Assembly: GCA_002706095.1 (NCBI GenBank)
Contig: PAJP01000025.1
Coordinates: forward strand, 348,380 to 412,379
DNA length: 64,000 nucleotides
Reading direction: 5' to 3'
From: Methylophaga sp.
GTDB taxonomy: Bacteria; Pseudomonadota; Gammaproteobacteria; Nitrosococcales; Methylophagaceae
The notes beneath the pieces were generated by a model. The model saw only the letters and a list, made by a program, of their open reading frames with translations. It was not told where the DNA came from and ran no database searches. Positions 11,602-21,227 of the stretch are shown here, one piece after another. Within the stretch, counting starts at the first letter, position 1. Every line of letters starts with the position of its first letter. Position numbers and translations under genes: made by a program.

Positions 11602-11719
11602 CTTTATATTCAACATATTCAACAAAACTGGAAGGTAATGAATACGATAGCGATTTTTGGGTAACAAGCGAAGAGCTTAATTGTTAGACTTGCTACTCAA
11701 TGAACAATCTGAGGTACGA

Positions 11720-12715
11720 ATGTATACCGAGAATGATTTAGAGCAGGCCATAGAAAAAGGCATTTTTACCGCATCAGCTGTAGAGCAATTTCGGCAAGAC
11801 AGGTTGCAAAGACGCAATACTCACTTCGCCGATGAAGAAGACTTCAAGCTAGTATCCAGTTTTAACGATATCTTTGTGTTGATGGCTTGCGCTTTGTTGC
11901 TGTTATCCACGGCTTGGGTGTTGCAAGCGATAAGTCCACCTCTAGCTGCGTTGGTTGTCGCTGTGTTGTCGTGGGGATTAGCTGAGTTTTTCGTATTGAA
12001 GCGAAAAATGGCCTTGCCCGGGATTTTCTTACTAGTCAGCTTTGTAGGCGGTATATTTGCTGCCGTTGTTTTAGCGCTGGGTTTGCCATCTGAAAATGGC
12101 TTTATGCTGGCGGGCTCGGTCGCAGCTGTTGCAGCATGGTGTCATTGGAAGCGCTTTAAAGTGCCGATCACTGTGGCTGCTGGCACAGCTTCAGCCGTGG
12201 TTTTTATCGTGTCACTGCTGGTCTCACTGTTCCCTTCACTAAAAAGTTATTTAAGCTGGTTAATGTTTGGCGGTGGCTTGGTGGTGTTTAGTGTCGCCAT
12301 GCGTTGGGATGCAGCCGATCTAAAACGTGTGACGGGGAAGTCTGATGTGGCATTTTGGTTACATCTCACTGCAGCACCTTTAATAGTGCACCCCATCTTT
12401 TCCACTCTTGGCATATTTGATGGTCAACACAGTAGCTCCACATTGGCTTTGATTATGGGCTTATATGTATTGCTGACCTTAGTGTCGTTAGTGATTGATC
12501 GCCGTGCTTTTATGGTATCAGCGTTGATCTATGTGCTGGTGGCCTTAACCAAGTTATTAGATACCTATGGGCTGGCGGGCGACAGCTTTGCCTATGTCGG
12601 CGTGTTTATTGGCTTTTCTTTGCTGCTTCTATCAGGATTCTGGCACAAGGTACGCGCTCAGCTCGTGAGGTGTTTGCCTGCAGGCTGGCAAACGAAAGTT
12701 CCGGTTATCCAATGA
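11720..12715 (+). CDS. Multi-pass inner membrane protein of unknown function
   Basis: A 331-residue protein with a short charged N-terminus (ENDLEQAIEKGIF...LQRRNTHFADEEDF) and about ten hydrophobic segments from residue 50 to the end. The layout resembles DUF2157/DUF4401-type membrane proteins but I cannot assign a family with certainty. ATG at 11720 is chosen over the TTG at 11681 because GAGG stands 5 bases upstream. A glutaredoxin gene starts 16 bp downstream and is probably co-transcribed. No catalytic motif is visible. Confidence 0.7.
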   Translation: MYTENDLEQAIEKGIFTASAVEQFRQDRLQRRNTHFADEEDFKLVSSFNDIFVLMACALLLLSTAWVLQAISPPLAALVVAVLSWGLAEFFVLKRKMALPGIFLLVSFVGGIFAAVVLALGLPSENGFMLAGSVAAVAAWCHWKRFKVPITVAAGTASAVVFIVSLLVSLFPSLKSYLSWLMFGGGLVVFSVAMRWDAADLKRVTGKSDVAFWLHLTAAPLIVHPIFSTLGIFDGQHSSSTLALIMGLYVLLTLVSLVIDRRAFMVSALIYVLVALTKLLDTYGLAGDSFAYVGVFIGFSLLLLSGFWHKVRAQLVRCLPAGWQTKVPVIQ

Positions 12716-12731
12716 ATAATCAGGCTGGAAA

Positions 12732-13094
12732 ATGAAGAAGTTTCTGTTATTTTTAGCAGTGTTTGTGCTGGTGCAGCAGTGGCATACTGTGAAAGACTTC
12801 TTTTATCCGCCGAAAGATTATGCTTATTTACCTGCCACCTACGTCACGATGTATTCCACGCAATGGTGTGGTTACTGTGCAAAAATGCGGGCATTTATGG
12901 AGCGAAGAAATATCGCTTATGATGATCTGGATATTGAAAAGTCAGCTCAGGCAAAACGTAATTTTGATGCTCTAGGCGGTGGTGGCGTACCTTTCTTAGT
13001 CGTCAATAAACACGTGGTGCGTGGCTACAATCCGAATCTTGTACTACACCATCTGGATGCTATCGAGGTGGAGTCGAGCCCTGTTCAGCACTAA
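12732..13094 (+). CDS. Membrane-anchored glutaredoxin-like protein
   Basis: A 120-residue protein with a thioredoxin fold. The redox motif WCGYC has its cysteines at 46 and 49, and the cis-proline loop is seen as GGGVPFLVV near residue 88. The first 15 residues (MKKFLLFLAVFVLVQ) are hydrophobic and would act as a membrane anchor or signal peptide, so the active domain probably faces the periplasm. It likely reduces or exchanges disulfides in exported proteins. It follows the membrane protein gene by 16 bp. Glutaredoxin is preferred over thioredoxin from the CGYC motif and small size. Confidence 0.8.
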   Translation: MKKFLLFLAVFVLVQQWHTVKDFFYPPKDYAYLPATYVTMYSTQWCGYCAKMRAFMERRNIAYDDLDIEKSAQAKRNFDALGGGGVPFLVVNKHVVRGYNPNLVLHHLDAIEVESSPVQH

Positions 13095-13149
13095 TGTTCT
13101 GGCATTGAGATTGCTACGTTATCATTGCACTTCAGGATGAGGACATAAG

Positions 13150-13794
13150 ATGACGATTTCCAGCCAATCAGCACGTGACCTAACGGCAAATATTACCGCC
13201 CTGTCAGACAAATCGGTGGCTTTAATGCACCAACGCAGCATGTCTGATGAAGCTGTGACAACTTTTCAGAATATCTTACAAAAAGTACAAGAAATTCATG
13301 ATCCCAAAGCCGCATTGAGGAGCTTGTCTGCTGAAGAGCTTGATGTGGTCAGACAAGCTCATAGCTTGGCTGAGTCCATTAATATTTCGGTGTTATCTGA
13401 CGAAGGCGCAGCTAATCTATTGAATGCTCCAGGTCATACCAAGGATTTAAATAATGACGGCCTAACCACAATTGGTGAGGGTAATATGCTTACTTTCCCT
13501 CCGGACAATGCACCCGCTTCATTTAAAGCAGCTTGGGAAGAAGCCTCTGATGGGCTATCAACTATGGACATTCCAACTCACATGATCTTTGCCGTAGGGT
13601 TAGCAAATATTGGGCGTGAACCAGGTGACCCTAATTGGGTTAACCCTTATGCCAGCCCCGACTATGATTATGGTGCGGCGGTTTCAGAGATTATCGAAAG
13701 TGTGGAGTATCAATACAACCACAATATGATGTCTTTTGAGCAGTATCAGAAAAATATGAGTTTTTATAACACCTTAACTGAGGCGTTGGCTTAG
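13150..13794 (+). CDS. Uncharacterised protein with one EF-hand-like loop
   Basis: A 214-residue protein with no signal peptide or membrane segment. I do not recognise its family. One canonical 12-residue EF-hand-type calcium loop is visible at residues 99-110 (DLNNDGLTTIGE), with acidic or polar residues at positions 1, 3, 5 and 12. The N-terminal 80 residues look helical, and the C-terminus is rich in aromatic and acidic residues. ATG at 13150 has GAGGA 6 bases upstream. It lies alone between the glutaredoxin gene and a Fur-regulated receptor gene. Confidence 0.65.
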   Translation: MTISSQSARDLTANITALSDKSVALMHQRSMSDEAVTTFQNILQKVQEIHDPKAALRSLSAEELDVVRQAHSLAESINISVLSDEGAANLLNAPGHTKDLNNDGLTTIGEGNMLTFPPDNAPASFKAAWEEASDGLSTMDIPTHMIFAVGLANIGREPGDPNWVNPYASPDYDYGAAVSEIIESVEYQYNHNMMSFEQYQKNMSFYNTLTEALA

Positions 13795-13896
13795 GAATAT
13801 GAAGGTTGGATGATTTAACAGCGTTTACTCGCCTTTTTTAACGTCGTCATTCCTGAGTTTTGTTTTGACATAAAACGCTAATTTCCGTAAATTATT

Positions 13897-13915
13897 ACAA
13901 ATAATAATCATTGTT
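13897..13915. promoter_or_regulatory. Fur-box-like site upstream of the 13937 receptor
   Basis: ACAAATAATAATCATTGTT matches the 19-bp Fur consensus GATAATGATAATCATTATC at 13 positions and lies 21 bases before the receptor ATG. Iron-dependent repression of the receptor is the likely meaning. Confidence 0.6.
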
Positions 13916-13936
13916 ATTTAGTTTACGGGGCATAAA

Positions 13937-16027
13937 ATGAATCAAGCAAATAGTCAGGCTATTCGGCCAGGCTCATCTCTCCTATTGTTAAGCAGTCTGA
14001 TTTTGGCAAGCTTGCCTGTTCATGCAGATGACAGCGTGGATCTTCCGCGAGTGGAAGTGACATCTAATCAATATAAAGAAAGTAATGGTTATATTGATCT
14101 GGAAAAGGAACCACAAGTGGGGAAAATGAGTGTCTCAGCAGAAAACACGCCTTTTTCTATTGCCACCATTTCAGATGACTTTATGGAAGATCTTGGGGCA
14201 AATTCCATACAAGATGCATTGGGCTATACCTCTGGTATTTATGTGGGGGGGAGTTTCGATACGCGTATTGATTCAGCAAAAGTTCGTGGCTTAGATCCTT
14301 CATCCTATGTTGATGGCTTACGGTATAACTATGGTTACTACAATACGGTGCGTATCCACCCTTATGCTCTTGAAAATATAGAAGTATTAAAAGGACCATC
14401 AGCAACACTGTATGGTCAAGGTGACTTGGGCGGTATTGTGAATATGAACTCAAAGATGCCTAAAGCTGAGCAGCAAGGCGAAGTTTGGGCTCAATATGGT
14501 TCGCATAATCGTAAACAATTGGGTGTTGATGTCACTGGCCCAGTGGATGAGGATGGTCAACTTCTGTATCGATTCGTAGGGATTACCCGCGATAGTGACA
14601 CACAGGTTGATCACGTGAATGACGATAGCTTTTTGATTATGCCTTCTCTGACCTGGCGGATCAGTGACGATACAAATTTATCGGTGTTATTTACCAGACA
14701 GAAAACAGATAGTGTGGTGTCTACTCAGTTTTTACCTTCTGTCGGTACTTTATACGATGGCCCATTAGGTCATATCGATACTGATACCTTTGTTGGTGAG
14801 CCGGGATGGGACCGATACGATACCGAGATGACATCATTCACCACGATGTTTGACCATCGCTTTAATGATAGCTGGACATTTTCTGCGGTTGCTCGTTATT
14901 TAGAATCACAAAGCTGGACGCGCGAACATTGGGTTGATATTCCATCTATACCAGCCGCTGATGGCACGGTAAATCGTACTATTTACACCGTCGATAAAGA
15001 AGTACGAGCACTTAATTTTGATGCCAGATTGGAAGGTATGTTTGATGTAGGTATGACTAATCATACCTTCGTAGTTGGTGTTGATCGTCAAGAGGCTACC
15101 TACGAAGAAGATAACTACTTTTACGGTACTGGCTTAGGCGGCACCATTAATGTCTATAATCCTCAATACGGTAACTTACAAAGTGGTGTTATTTCATACT
15201 CAAACCCCGATGATAATCGTATTGAACAAACAGGGGTTTATGTCGCCGACTCAATGGAAATTGGTCCCGTAGTTATCTCTGCTGCATTACGTCATGATTG
15301 GGCAAAAAATATCTCTCTCGCCGAAACTGGTCCAGATACAGAAAGTAATGAGAAAGTGAATACTGGGCGGATTGGATTAATGTACCGTTTTGATAATGGT
15401 ATTTCACCATATGCCAGTTACACCGAAGCCTTTGTCATGAACTTGGGCACAGATGGGGCTGGTGGCACACTAGAGCCAACGACAGGTGTGCAACGTGAGT
15501 ACGGTGTCAAATATTTATCTGATGATCGTAGTTTAGCTATCACAGCAGCTTACTTTGATATTACCCAACAAAATCGTGTAGAGCAGGGTTCAACACCGGG
15601 GGGCGTTTCGCAAACGGGTGCTACAGTTGATGGTTGGGAAGTTCAGGCCAATAAACGCTGGGATAATTTCGAAACGCAGTTAGCCTACACGCAGCTCCAC
15701 GCTGATGACGCGAACGGTAAACGTCTTGGCTCTGTAGCAGAACGGAATGCTTCGTGGTGGAATAAATTCTACATTGGCACTAATTGGCGTTTAGGTGCCG
15801 GTGTTCGCTATCTGGGTAGTAGAACTGGCTCAGGTGGCGCACCCTATATTCCATCGGAGATTTTGGTCGACGCAATGCTGGGGTACACATATCAAAACTG
15901 GGACTTTACAGTTAATGCCCAGAATGTGACTGACGAAGTCTATACAGCATGGTGTCGAGGGGCTGGACAAGATTGTGGTTATGCACAGCGTCGTAATATT
16001 ACAGGTAATGTTCGTTACCACTTCTAA
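13937..16027 (+). CDS. TonB-dependent siderophore receptor
   Basis: A 696-residue outer membrane receptor of the ferric-siderophore class. A signal peptide (to about residue 30, VHADD) is followed by a TonB-box region (VDLPRVEVTS), the plug domain (FSIATISDDFMEDLGANSIQDAL, IEVLKGPSATLYGQGDLGGIVN) and a beta-barrel ending in the C-terminal aromatic residue of RYHF. There is no STN signalling domain. The plug motifs are those of FhuA/FcuA-like hydroxamate receptors, but the ligand is not determined. A Fur-like box lies just upstream and a terminator just after. It is a single-gene unit. Confidence 0.9.
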   Translation: MNQANSQAIRPGSSLLLLSSLILASLPVHADDSVDLPRVEVTSNQYKESNGYIDLEKEPQVGKMSVSAENTPFSIATISDDFMEDLGANSIQDALGYTSGIYVGGSFDTRIDSAKVRGLDPSSYVDGLRYNYGYYNTVRIHPYALENIEVLKGPSATLYGQGDLGGIVNMNSKMPKAEQQGEVWAQYGSHNRKQLGVDVTGPVDEDGQLLYRFVGITRDSDTQVDHVNDDSFLIMPSLTWRISDDTNLSVLFTRQKTDSVVSTQFLPSVGTLYDGPLGHIDTDTFVGEPGWDRYDTEMTSFTTMFDHRFNDSWTFSAVARYLESQSWTREHWVDIPSIPAADGTVNRTIYTVDKEVRALNFDARLEGMFDVGMTNHTFVVGVDRQEATYEEDNYFYGTGLGGTINVYNPQYGNLQSGVISYSNPDDNRIEQTGVYVADSMEIGPVVISAALRHDWAKNISLAETGPDTESNEKVNTGRIGLMYRFDNGISPYASYTEAFVMNLGTDGAGGTLEPTTGVQREYGVKYLSDDRSLAITAAYFDITQQNRVEQGSTPGGVSQTGATVDGWEVQANKRWDNFETQLAYTQLHADDANGKRLGSVAERNASWWNKFYIGTNWRLGAGVRYLGSRTGSGGAPYIPSEILVDAMLGYTYQNWDFTVNAQNVTDEVYTAWCRGAGQDCGYAQRRNITGNVRYHF

Positions 16028-16045
16028 TCAGTATTTCTTAGAATT

Positions 16046-16072
16046 AAAAAGGCTCCGAGAGGGGCCTTTTTT
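16046..16072 (+). terminator. Rho-independent terminator after the 13937 receptor
   Basis: AAAAAGGCTCC, a GAGA loop, then GGGGCCTTTTTT: a stem of about 10 bp with one mismatch, followed by a T-run. Confidence 0.8.
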
Positions 16073-16139
16073 ATGCAGATAAAACAGGTTTTAACACTTA
16101 TATCGGTTAGAATAACCCTTTTGTTTATCTGGAAATATT

Positions 16140-16478
16140 ATGAGTGATTTGCCGAATTGCCCTGCCTGTGGTTCTGAATATACCTATCAGGATCAAGATA
16201 TTTTTGTCTGTCCTGAGTGTGCGCATGAGTGGCAGGAAGGTGAGAATAGTACAGCGGCTGATGAAGATGTTATTCGTGATTCAAACGGTAATGTCTTGGA
16301 GGATGGTGACACGGTTACGGTGATTAAAGATCTGAAAGTAAAAGGATCTTCGGCTGTGGTGAAGGTAGGTACCAAAGTCAAAAATATCCGTTTGGTCGGT
16401 GGTGATCACGATATCGATTGTAAAATTGATGGTATTGGCGCCATGAAACTCAAATCTGAGTTTGTTAAAAAAGCCTGA
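16140..16478 (+). CDS. yjdM: YjdM/PhnA-family zinc-ribbon protein
   Basis: A 112-residue protein with an N-terminal zinc ribbon (CPAC at 8-11, CPEC at 24-27) and a C-terminal SH3-like domain ([24 protein letters not shown]...[12 protein letters not shown]). This is the E. coli YjdM (formerly PhnA) family. Despite the historical alkylphosphonate name, this family is not the phosphonoacetate hydrolase PhnA and its role is unclear. Placement near the ptx operon is probably accidental, since about 13 kb separate them. Confidence 0.9.
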   Translation: MSDLPNCPACGSEYTYQDQDIFVCPECAHEWQEGENSTAADEDVIRDSNGNVLEDGDTVTVIKDLKVKGSSAVVKVGTKVKNIRLVGGDHDIDCKIDGIGAMKLKSEFVKKA

Positions 16479-16624
16479 TACTTTTCATAGCCTGCCATGT
16501 ATAGATCTCATTAGCTCGCTCTTATTTAAGGGCATATTATTGCTATGTCAGCAGATGTGTTGCTGTTGAGATGGAAGTCATGTTTACCGTTTATATGTTC
16601 AGCATCGTGAGTTTGAAGTAGCAA

Positions 16625-17050
16625 ATGAAAACACAAGTGAGCGGTTGGGCAGTAGTTCAAGAAGAGCCTTCAGGCTGTGGTATCGCTGCCTGTGCTAATT
16701 TAGCCCAGATAAGCTATGCCGAAGCCAAACAGCTAGCCAATTCATTGGGTATCTTTGCCGAGGATAAAACGCTTTGGTCCGAGACTTGCCATGTCAGGCA
16801 GTTACTCTCTGCATTGCATATCTCAGTCAGTGATAAGCAAACGACTTTTGTGTCATGGGACAGATTGCCTGATAGAGCGCTTATCGCTCTAAAGTGGCAT
16901 AGGGAGCAAGGAAAGCCATTCTGGCATTGGGCGGTGTTTATGCGTGATGACGATAATGCTGTGGTCATTGATTCTGCCAGACGATTGAAATCACCTATCA
17001 GAACAGACTTTGGCCGAATGAAGCCAAAGTGGTTTATCGAGGTGAAATGA
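16625..17050 (+). CDS. Small C39/papain-like peptidase-fold protein
   Basis: A 141-residue protein with the layout of a compact papain-fold peptidase: EEPSGCGIAACANLA with the candidate nucleophile Cys18, WHWAVFM with His101, and VVIDSA with Asp116. There is no signal peptide, so it is cytosolic. It resembles C39-like double-glycine peptidases but stands alone, with no ABC transporter. Its stop overlaps the start of the LigB-family dioxygenase gene (ATGATG around the TGA), so the two are translationally coupled. The substrate is unknown. Confidence 0.65.
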   Translation: MKTQVSGWAVVQEEPSGCGIAACANLAQISYAEAKQLANSLGIFAEDKTLWSETCHVRQLLSALHISVSDKQTTFVSWDRLPDRALIALKWHREQGKPFWHWAVFMRDDDNAVVIDSARRLKSPIRTDFGRMKPKWFIEVK

Positions 17051-17853
17051 TGGCAGATATCGTATTCATTTCGCATGGAGGTGGGCCTTTACCGCTATTA
17101 GGTGACCCTTCACATCAAGAGTTAGTTGAGACACTGACTACCCTCTCAACAAAGATAAAAAAACCAAAAGCGATTATTGTGATCAGTGCGCACTGGGAAG
17201 CAAATCATGTCCGCATCACACATCAAAAACAGCCTGGTTTGCTCTATGACTATTATGGTTTTCCTGAGGCTTCTTATACGTTTAAATACTCTTGTGATGG
17301 CGCACCTGAGTTAGCTGAACAGATAGTGAAAAAACTTAATGCCACCAATATAGCTGCGGAGCTTGAGGAAGAGCGGGGGCTGGATCATGGGGTGTTTGTG
17401 CCGCTAACCATTATGTATCCAGATGCAGATATTCCCTGTATTCAGCTTTCTTTAGTCAATGGGTTGGATCCTGAGCTTCATCTAAAGATCGGAGAAGTAC
17501 TGACAGACACTCTGGCTGAAGATGTGCTTATTATTGGTTCGGGTTTTTCATTTCATAATATGCGCGCTTTTTTTAGCAAAGACGATCCGACTCATGCACA
17601 AATGAATCAGTCTTTTGAAGACTGGCTGGTTGAGACGTGCTCAAGTGCTAATATCAGCGAGCAAGATAGGAAGACGCGTTTGCAACACTGGGATGAAGCG
17701 CCTTACGCACGCTATTGTCACCCCAGAGAAGAACATCTGTTACCCCTTCATGTTTGTTATGGTGCTGCTGGGCGAGCTTGTGATGCTGTGTATTCTCTAT
17801 CTATATTAAATAAACAGGCCAGTATGTACCTATGGTCTACACCTGGATATTGA
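17050..17853 (+). CDS. ygiD: LigB-family extradiol dioxygenase (YgiD, 4,5-DOPA dioxygenase type)
   Basis: A 267-residue class III extradiol dioxygenase. Metal-site histidines expected for the family are His9 (SHGGGP), His48 (ISAHWE) and His113 (LDHGVFVPL), with a further conserved HPREEHLLPLH near residue 220. It would cleave the ring of a catechol such as DOPA using Fe or Zn and oxygen in the cytosol. I start it at 17050; ATG at 17047 is directly adjacent and equally in frame, and the GAGG at 17039-17042 fits the second ATG better. It overlaps the C39-like gene upstream. Confidence 0.85.
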   Translation: MADIVFISHGGGPLPLLGDPSHQELVETLTTLSTKIKKPKAIIVISAHWEANHVRITHQKQPGLLYDYYGFPEASYTFKYSCDGAPELAEQIVKKLNATNIAAELEEERGLDHGVFVPLTIMYPDADIPCIQLSLVNGLDPELHLKIGEVLTDTLAEDVLIIGSGFSFHNMRAFFSKDDPTHAQMNQSFEDWLVETCSSANISEQDRKTRLQHWDEAPYARYCHPREEHLLPLHVCYGAAGRACDAVYSLSILNKQASMYLWSTPGY

Positions 17854-17882
17854 GCCTCAATTGTGAGTGAGTGTTTACACTT

Positions 17883-19052
17883 TTAATACTTTTTTGATCT
17901 GAACCCAAAAAAGCAGGCGATGATAGCAATACTACAGGCGCCGATAACAACTCCATGCCAAGCATAATGTTGGTAAAGCAAAACTGAGAACCAGGACCCA
18001 AATGCACCACCGATAAAATAACAGGTCATATAGGCTGAAGTGAGTCTGTTGCGGATGTCAGGGTGTAAAGAATAAATTTTATTTTGATTGCTGACATGCA
18101 CTAACTGTACAGCCAAATCCAACAGTAATACGCCAACTAGAAGCGCAATAAGTGAACTTGGCGCCTCAAAGAGCAGTAGCCAGCTAAACAGTAATACTGA
18201 TAAACCTAAACGAGTACCAAGATCGCCTTTTCCGGCATCGGCTAATTTACCAGCCCATGACGCAGCAAATACACCTGCCACACCAACAAGACCAAACAAG
18301 CCGATAGTAGCGTCGCTATATTCATAGGGAGGCTCGGCTAATAGGAAGGCGAGGGGCGTCCAAAACATACTAAACAAGGCAAATGACAACATCCCCAAAA
18401 TAGATCGATAACGAAGTATTGGTTCTTTGATAAACAGGCCCATAACAGAGCCTAATATCTGCTTGTAGCTCATATCGTTATTGTTATGGTAAGTCGGTAA
18501 ATAACGAGCCAAAGCCAATGTTGTAATGAACATAGCAACAGCAGCAAACCAATAAATGAATCGCCAGCTACCCAAGCTGGATAAACCGCCCGCCACAACA
18601 CGAGCCAACAATATGCCCAGCAAAAGTCCGCCCATGATTGTGCCAATGACTTTGCCTCGTTGCTGTTCTGAGGCCAGTGTGGCGCCCAGTGGCAATAATA
18701 CTTGCGCGACAACAGAGCTAAGGCCTGTGATGGCTGTGCCGAGTAATAACCATGGCAAACTTCCAGCAAAGCCACTTATTAACAAACCAACGGTTGCGAA
18801 TAGGCTCATGACAACAATAAGTTGACGGCGCTCTAGCCTGTCTGCCAACGGCACTAAAAACAACAAGCCTATGCCGTAACTCAGTTGAGCTGTGGTGACG
18901 ATATTGCCGGCTAGGGAGTGACTTAGCCTGAATTCATTGGCTATTGTGTCGAGTAATGGTTGGGCGTAGTAATTACTTGCTACGGCAATGCCGGTGGCGG
19001 TTGCCATCAATAAAACTAAGCCTTGCGTTAATACGGTTTGTTGTTTTGTCAT
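17883..19052 (-). CDS. Major facilitator superfamily transporter
   Basis: A 389-residue inner membrane transporter with twelve hydrophobic segments. The MFS loop 2-3 signature is seen as LADRLERRQLIV around residues 69-80, and again weakly as GKLADAGKGD in the second half. It looks like the YgaY/drug-efflux type of MFS protein, but the substrate is not evident. It is divergently transcribed from a LysR gene at 19153 across a 100-bp gap, a usual arrangement for a regulator and its efflux target. Confidence 0.85.
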   Translation of the reverse strand: MTKQQTVLTQGLVLLMATATGIAVASNYYAQPLLDTIANEFRLSHSLAGNIVTTAQLSYGIGLLFLVPLADRLERRQLIVVMSLFATVGLLISGFAGSLPWLLLGTAITGLSSVVAQVLLPLGATLASEQQRGKVIGTIMGGLLLGILLARVVAGGLSSLGSWRFIYWFAAVAMFITTLALARYLPTYHNNNDMSYKQILGSVMGLFIKEPILRYRSILGMLSFALFSMFWTPLAFLLAEPPYEYSDATIGLFGLVGVAGVFAASWAGKLADAGKGDLGTRLGLSVLLFSWLLLFEAPSSLIALLVGVLLLDLAVQLVHVSNQNKIYSLHPDIRNRLTSAYMTCYFIGGAFGSWFSVLLYQHYAWHGVVIGACSIAIIACFFGFRSKKY

Positions 19053-19152
19053 AAGGCATTTCAGAGAGTGAATTAGCCATACTATGCGATGTAAGTATTA
19101 ATGATTCAAATGCATTGTTATCATTGGAGCTATCTTTAAATGAGATAGATCA

Positions 19153-20016
19153 ATGAATCTAAGACAAATTGAATATGTCGTAGCTGTAGCCGAAGAATCA
19201 AGTTTTACCCTGGCAGCTAGACGCTGCCACACCGTTCAGTCGGCATTAAGTCATCAGATTGCAAAGCTAGAAGAGGAGTTAGGCGTATCCCTTTTTGAAC
19301 GTACTTCAAGAAAGGTCTCTCTAACGCTGGCGGGACAATCGTTTGTGGAGCAGGCTAAACATACCTTAGATTCAGTGCAAAAAATTTACACTGACGTGAC
19401 AGCAACAACGGGAATTGTTGCTGGCCGCCTTAATGTCGGCATGATTTCAGCAATGACTATAGTCAATATCGTAGATGTCTTTGCAGAGTTTCACCAAAAT
19501 TATCCAGAGGTTGATATTGGTTTAAAAACAGCAGGTAGTGAAGTATTAATTACCGATGTGACAAACCATCGTCTCGATATAGCTTTGATTGGCTTATGGG
19601 TCGATGAATCCATATCTGGGGTGGAATATACTCAACTGGCTGAAGAGCCTCTGGTCGCCGTGCTTCCATGCGAACATCACTTGGCAAAGAATCAGCTGTT
19701 GTCATTACATCAACTTGCCTCTGAGCCGATGGTTAACTACCCAAAAGAAAGTAGTGCTCGAAGACAGACTGATGAAGCCTTTGCAAGTCAGGGGCTGGTA
19801 TCTAAAGTAAAGTTTGTGGTTGACCACATCAGTTTAATTGAGCAATTAGTTGCGTCTGGTCTGGCTTATGCCATCGTTCCGAAGCCTTTGTCTGAACAAT
19901 TCTCAGATGCTGTGGCTATACCAATAAAAGAAGCCCCAAAGCGTGCTTTGTATATGATTTGGTCATCTAGACCCAGTCCAGCAGCAAAAGCATTTATGTC
20001 ATTTATCCAGACTTAA
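19153..20016 (+). CDS. LysR-family transcriptional regulator
   Basis: A 287-residue LysR protein with a clear N-terminal helix-turn-helix (FTLAARRCHTVQSALSHQIAKLEEELGVSLFERTSRKVSLT) and a CynR/CatM-like effector domain (GRLNVGMISAMT, VVDHISLIEQLVASGLAYAIVPK). It faces the MFS gene across 100 bp and probably controls it. The 284 bp that follow contain no gene; I see only a weak CCTGAC/GTCAGG inverted repeat near 20214-20242. Confidence 0.88.
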   Translation: MNLRQIEYVVAVAEESSFTLAARRCHTVQSALSHQIAKLEEELGVSLFERTSRKVSLTLAGQSFVEQAKHTLDSVQKIYTDVTATTGIVAGRLNVGMISAMTIVNIVDVFAEFHQNYPEVDIGLKTAGSEVLITDVTNHRLDIALIGLWVDESISGVEYTQLAEEPLVAVLPCEHHLAKNQLLSLHQLASEPMVNYPKESSARRQTDEAFASQGLVSKVKFVVDHISLIEQLVASGLAYAIVPKPLSEQFSDAVAIPIKEAPKRALYMIWSSRPSPAAKAFMSFIQT

Positions 20017-20300
20017 CAAAATTACTGGAAAGCGAAGAGGTCGTTTGGATCGCGAAATAACCCGAATAAACTCACTATTAAATTGTTAGCGAAGACTTTT
20101 GGTGATCTTTGGCTCGTTCTCTTAACCGCTCTGATTTCTGTACTAATGTATTTGCTCGAGCCATTCTTAGCTTTATTTATATAAACGAGATATAGACTTC
20201 ATCCACAATAAAATCCTGACGTTTTTGTCTGATAAAAGTCAGGTAGACAGCAGGAAAGTAAACAAATACGCTACCTGCAAATCATATAGGAATAAAAACT

Positions 20301-21221
20301 ATGGCAAGTGTTGGTTTATTAGCTCTGGTCGATGATATTGCATCATTACTTGATGATGTATCAGTGATGACAAAGGTGGCGGCAAAAAAAACGGCGGGCG
20401 TATTAGGTGATGATCTTGCACTTAATGCACAACAAGTAACAGGTGTTGATCCCAAAAGAGAGTTACCTGTCGTATGGGCGGTAGCGAAAGGTTCATTTCT
20501 TAATAAGCTGATTCTTGTTCCTTTGGCTTTGATCATCAGTGCTGTTTTTCCGATTGGTGTGACGATTTTATTGATGCTTGGTGGTTTATTTCTTTGTTAC
20601 GAAGGCATGGAAAAGCTGGCTCATAAATGGTTACCGCATGAAGAAAGTGATGACGAGCATAAGAAAAAACTGGCCGCAGCAACGGCAGATGAAAATATTG
20701 ATATCAAAGCTTATGAACGTAAAAAGATAAAAGGGGCGATCAGAACAGATTTTATTCTTTCCGCAGAGATTATTGTGATCGCGCTTGGTGTGGCTCAGGG
20801 TGAAAGTCTACTGACGCAAGCCATCGTGGTGTCTTTAATAGCCATTGTGATGACCTCAGGCGTTTATGGCCTGGTAGCGGGTATTGTGAAATTCGATGAT
20901 GCCGGTTTGGCTTTAGTCAAAGCTGGACAGGGCGATAGCCGCTTTGATGGTTTCCAGCGTAAGCTGGGTCAGGTCATTTTATTTCTCGCGCCCAAGTTGA
21001 TGAAGTTTCTATCGGTGGTGGGCATGATCGCCATGTTTTTAGTCGGTGGCGGTATTCTGGTGCATGGACTCCCTTTTTTACATCATCTATTAGAGGGTTT
21101 GAATGCATCAATGGGTGCAGTCATGACCGTTATGATGCCTGTGTTATTTAATGGTGGTGTTGGCCTGATTGCGGGTGTGATGGTGTTATCCATTGTGACT
21201 GGCATGAAGAAATTGTTTTAA
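20301..21221 (+). CDS. yedI: YedI/DUF808 family inner membrane protein
   Basis: A 306-residue membrane protein that matches the DUF808 (E. coli YedI) family over its whole length: LLALVDDIASLLDDVSVMTKVAAKKTAGVLGDDLALNA at the N-terminus, GVDPKRELPVVWAVAKGS, and GGLFLCYEGMEKLAH. Several transmembrane helices follow. The function is unknown. It is a single gene ending in a strong terminator. Confidence 0.93.
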   Translation: MASVGLLALVDDIASLLDDVSVMTKVAAKKTAGVLGDDLALNAQQVTGVDPKRELPVVWAVAKGSFLNKLILVPLALIISAVFPIGVTILLMLGGLFLCYEGMEKLAHKWLPHEESDDEHKKKLAAATADENIDIKAYERKKIKGAIRTDFILSAEIIVIALGVAQGESLLTQAIVVSLIAIVMTSGVYGLVAGIVKFDDAGLALVKAGQGDSRFDGFQRKLGQVILFLAPKLMKFLSVVGMIAMFLVGGGILVHGLPFLHHLLEGLNASMGAVMTVMMPVLFNGGVGLIAGVMVLSIVTGMKKLF

Positions 21222-21227
21222 AAAGAT

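Noticed and set aside
16140..16478. Phosphonoacetate hydrolase (PhnA) linked to the phosphite operon
   Set aside because: The protein is the small zinc-ribbon YjdM type, which only shares the old gene name; it is far from the ptx genes.
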